In this document: one piece after another, positions 63,001-64,000 of the stretch
Layout of the letters: each line of letters opens with the position of its first letter
Position numbering within the stretch: the stretch's first letter is position 1
Origin: Mantamonas sphyraenae
Lineage: Eukaryota > CRuMs > Mantamonadidae
DNA: 64,000 nt
Assembly (NCBI GenBank): GCA_026936335.1
Contig: JAPMXV010000070.1
Location: 239,351-303,350, forward strand
Direction of reading: 5' to 3'
The notes under the pieces: generated by a model
The model's input: only the letters and a program-made list of their open reading frames with translations
Told to the model about the DNA's origin: nothing
Databases searched by the model: none
Program-made: the position numbers and the translations under genes

Positions 63001-63197
63001 GTTTGTCGCTGCTGAGGAGGCGGCGGAGGAGGGTAGGCGTAGTATGGATGGCCCTGATGAGCATATGCGTGGTGCTGCTGGGGATGGGTGTTGACGGGAA
63101 CCCAGATGATGGGTGGTTGTGGGTGCTGGTACGGGTTTTGTACGCCTTGGACGGGCAGCATGTTCGGAAACGGCTGGGCAGCCATGGGAGGGACCAT
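60015..63197 (-). CDS. Subtelomeric protein with four copies of an unrecognised helical module
   Basis: From Met at 63197 the frame gives 1060 residues. It is open further upstream, but that part is Pro/Ser-rich and looks like intron or leader. A Pro/Gln/Tyr-rich N-terminus (YAYPPPPPPQQRQ) leads to an acidic region (DSDDDDTDQD, DDSDDGTDVMEQED) and a basic cluster (RGRTRRRRSQNSRR). Then come two 376-residue repeats, each made of two related modules. The end carries a bipartite-type NLS (KRKDP ... KRQRLE). The module consensus is VRxGW, then LLxHM, A..HP, SLxRxIxLALGN, DxAF, GVTxxxLKxxWLxxP. I do not recognise the domain. A nuclear, perhaps chromatin- or telomere-associated, role is a guess from the NLS and position. 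Confidence 0.75.
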   Translation of the reverse strand: MVPPMAAQPFPNMLPVQGVQNPYQHPQPPIIWVPVNTHPQQHHAYAHQGHPYYAYPPPPPPQQRQTAQMHFAQPPSYPPPAQPTVNHNRVPKRISPAFVGITRTTSTTTSSSSTHQATRQTGDSDDDDTDQDTHTHDTGDVEDLMSLNFGHREPRPITSNSEWMPSSWMEAYEEDGEANGASQQHVDDEVEAQGPLSFADTGDAMDEEYMPQDDSDDGTDVMEQEDTDELQPRLTSRGRTRRRRSQNSRRSAPQKMKGSGQRRLRVTACSGTETGTSSTRARRAKNGDTSARKKAGVDKTNKLPDGVVRIGWSMNWRKSERMHSNKKEHTALLNHMHTLANEHPIDNIPDIMTLQARVVVCHGTLLTLVRQTQLALGNIPRSQGDMALCLTLLGRDMDQQVCRFAIHDAGLAMGVTKTGLKVCWLEESHNHGDPNYALLHLLMTEMDTLDDRPHPITWKEHQETQLWLQKARRPADNDSDPHWTQCDYDHHLTTTKVDKWHPESVRSGWNKANHDERGSCTAREFQTLLGHMKARAAKHPRHQHTHEHQALRELINNGSLMSLLRHIILALGNVGVPPVDLAFFVRLFRPQLTYKQVAPAINHTLTRGVTSLSLKIAWLDNPQPSDATLHTLLHTLIDRITPHITTRPTTTDAVNALRITELVLPEPTEEEKMAMEDGLPDGVVRSGWTSWRKSERMHSNKKEHTALLNHMHTLANEHPIDDIPDLVTLQARVVVCHGTLLTLVRQIQLALGNIPLSQGDMAFCLTLLGRDMDQNACSSGINDAGLAMGVTEAGLKVCWLEEPHDHGEPNYALLHLLMAEMDTFGDKPHPTTWKEHKQTQLSLQEARRPADNDSDPHWTQCDYDHHLTTTNVEQWHPESVRSGWCKANNSERGSCTAREFQTLLAHMKARAAKHPRHQHTHEHQALRELINNGSLKSLVRHIILALGNVGVPPVDLAFFVRLLRPRLTSLQVQGAISHTLTRGVTSLSLKITWLDNPQPSDATLHTLLHTLIDRINPHIMTRPTTPALVNAYPISSFTLPKRKDPSSSSSSSSSKRQRLE
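60030..62290 (-). repeat. 1128-bp tandem coding duplication
   Basis: CCATCTGGCA (plus strand) marks the same point at 61153 and 62281, 1128 bp (376 codons) apart. The two units are highly similar over their full length, with scattered substitutions and small differences (RIGWSMNWRK versus RSGWTSWRK). Confidence 0.9.
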
Positions 63198-63860
63198 GTA
63201 CCCGTAGCTGTGGGGAAGACGGGGTGGGGCAAGGCGGGGTGGGAACGGTGAGCGTAAGGCGGAATGGACGCCGTCAGGGCAAAAGCGGGGGTGAAGGGAG
63301 GCTGGAACGAGCAAAGAGGGGAAAACGAAGGAGATTGGCAGACGGGGAAACTGGCAGCGGGGAGGGCAGTGACAGGGGAGAGGGGGTCGGAGAAGAGCGG
63401 AGGAGGCAGCAGCGGTGGTGATGGGGAAGTGGAGATGCAGGGGAGGAGTGCAGGGAAGCGACGGAGGCATGGAGGAGGCGAAGAAGCTGGAGAAGCGGGC
63501 AGTCAGAAAACGGAATGGAAGGCAGAACGCACGCTGGGTAGGTGTTGGGTGTGTGTTGTTGCTTCGGAGTGCTCGAGTAGTCTTTGTCCATGGTGGTGGC
63601 GGTGGTACAGGAGTGTATGTGGATTGTGTTGGACTGGTGGAGGGTGTTGTGGGTGTTGGTAATACTTTGGTTGAAGGCGGATGGGCAGTGCTGACTGCGC
63701 GGCGTTGCAGGACGACGGCCACTCACCAGCGACATTTCCACTCCCACCCATTGCCCACTGCCCCATGTCACCACCCAACTCAGCCACCCCTCCAGCGGGC
63801 AAAAGCACAACTCACATGACATAGACCGGACGCGACATATCAACGATACATCATCACAGG
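63198..63860. other. 5' region of the subtelomeric gene; possible first exon and intron
   Basis: Read on the minus strand there is a good acceptor (CTTCCCCACAG) just before CTACGGGTACATGG at about 63211. A good donor context (GTCGCTG|GTGAGTGG) lies at about 63716. A 500-nt intron between them is plausible, but the phase did not join cleanly to any ATG that I tried. The rest is C/T-rich on that strand. No other gene is seen before the telomere. Confidence 0.4.
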
Positions 63861-64000
63861 GCTAGGGTTAGGGTTAGGATCAGGGGTTAGGGTTAGGGTT
63901 AGGGTTAGGGTTAGGGTTAGGGTTAGGGTTAGGGTTAGGGTTAGGGTTAGGGTTAGGGTTAGGGTTAGGGTTAGGGTTAGGGTTAGGGGTTAGGGTTAGG
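63861..64000. repeat. Telomere, (TTAGGG)n
   Basis: About 22 TTAGGG units run to the end of the window. Irregular units appear at the inner edge (GCTAGGG, TTAGGATCAGGGG) and one GGGG variant near the end. The G-rich strand runs 5'->3' to the right, so the chromosome end is on the right. The gene-to-telomere distance is short, and no long subtelomeric satellite is seen. Confidence 0.99.

Overview
This window is a chromosome end of a compact, GC-rich eukaryotic nuclear genome, probably a free-living protist. The right edge (63861-64000) is a TTAGGG array whose G-rich strand points outward. Genes have short GT-AG introns (about 40 to 450 nt), eukaryotic domain families (saposin B, HECT, SPRY, UBA, ankyrin, SH3, RCC1, tubulin-tyrosine-ligase-like) and pol III tRNA genes with T-run terminators. 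Neighbouring genes are often separated by less than 100 bp. I cannot name the species.

Layout. 1-12611 (minus): a giant UBA/SPRY protein whose C-terminus lies beyond the left edge. 12692-16774 (minus): a multi-pass membrane protein and the tRNA ligase RtcB. 16955-24467: two paralogous secreted poly-saposin proteins on either side of an ankyrin protein and a seven-helix-like membrane protein. 24627-39070: single-copy housekeeping-type genes: a CNNM/DUF21-CBS transporter, a Pyr_excise-family DNA glycosylase, an AMBRA1-like WD40 protein, a tiny SH3 protein, a small one-helix protein, an RCC1-like protein, an MBL-fold hydrolase, a GNAT-TTL-TTL fusion, a small ankyrin protein, tRNA-Arg(ACG), a CYTH protein and an RNase T2. 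39170-40290: about 295-bp tandem repeats. 40295-44290: a 1331-residue ankyrin protein. 44935-45314: a tRNA-Pro whose 3' part lies upstream of its 5' part (a circularly permuted tRNA gene), then a second identical tRNA-Arg. 45337-54545: three tandem copies of an LRR gene. 54832-58112: a large membrane protein. 58146-59774: a broken HECT fragment. 60015-63197: a subtelomeric gene with an unrecognised repeated domain. 63861-64000: telomere.

The most unusual items are the permuted tRNA-Pro gene with inverted A/B-box order, the four-fold unrecognised module next to the telomere, and a C-terminal LPDEV module shared by the LRR and ankyrin proteins. The subtelomeric half is dominated by recently duplicated repeat proteins (LRR, ankyrin). 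They look like a fast-evolving recognition repertoire, but that role is inference.

Several otherwise good genes change reading frame by one base, often at homopolymers (near 8370, 10220, 11175, 26895, 35490, 55238, 57858). I read these mainly as assembly indels. All functional statements are based on motif recognition by eye; no database search was possible.
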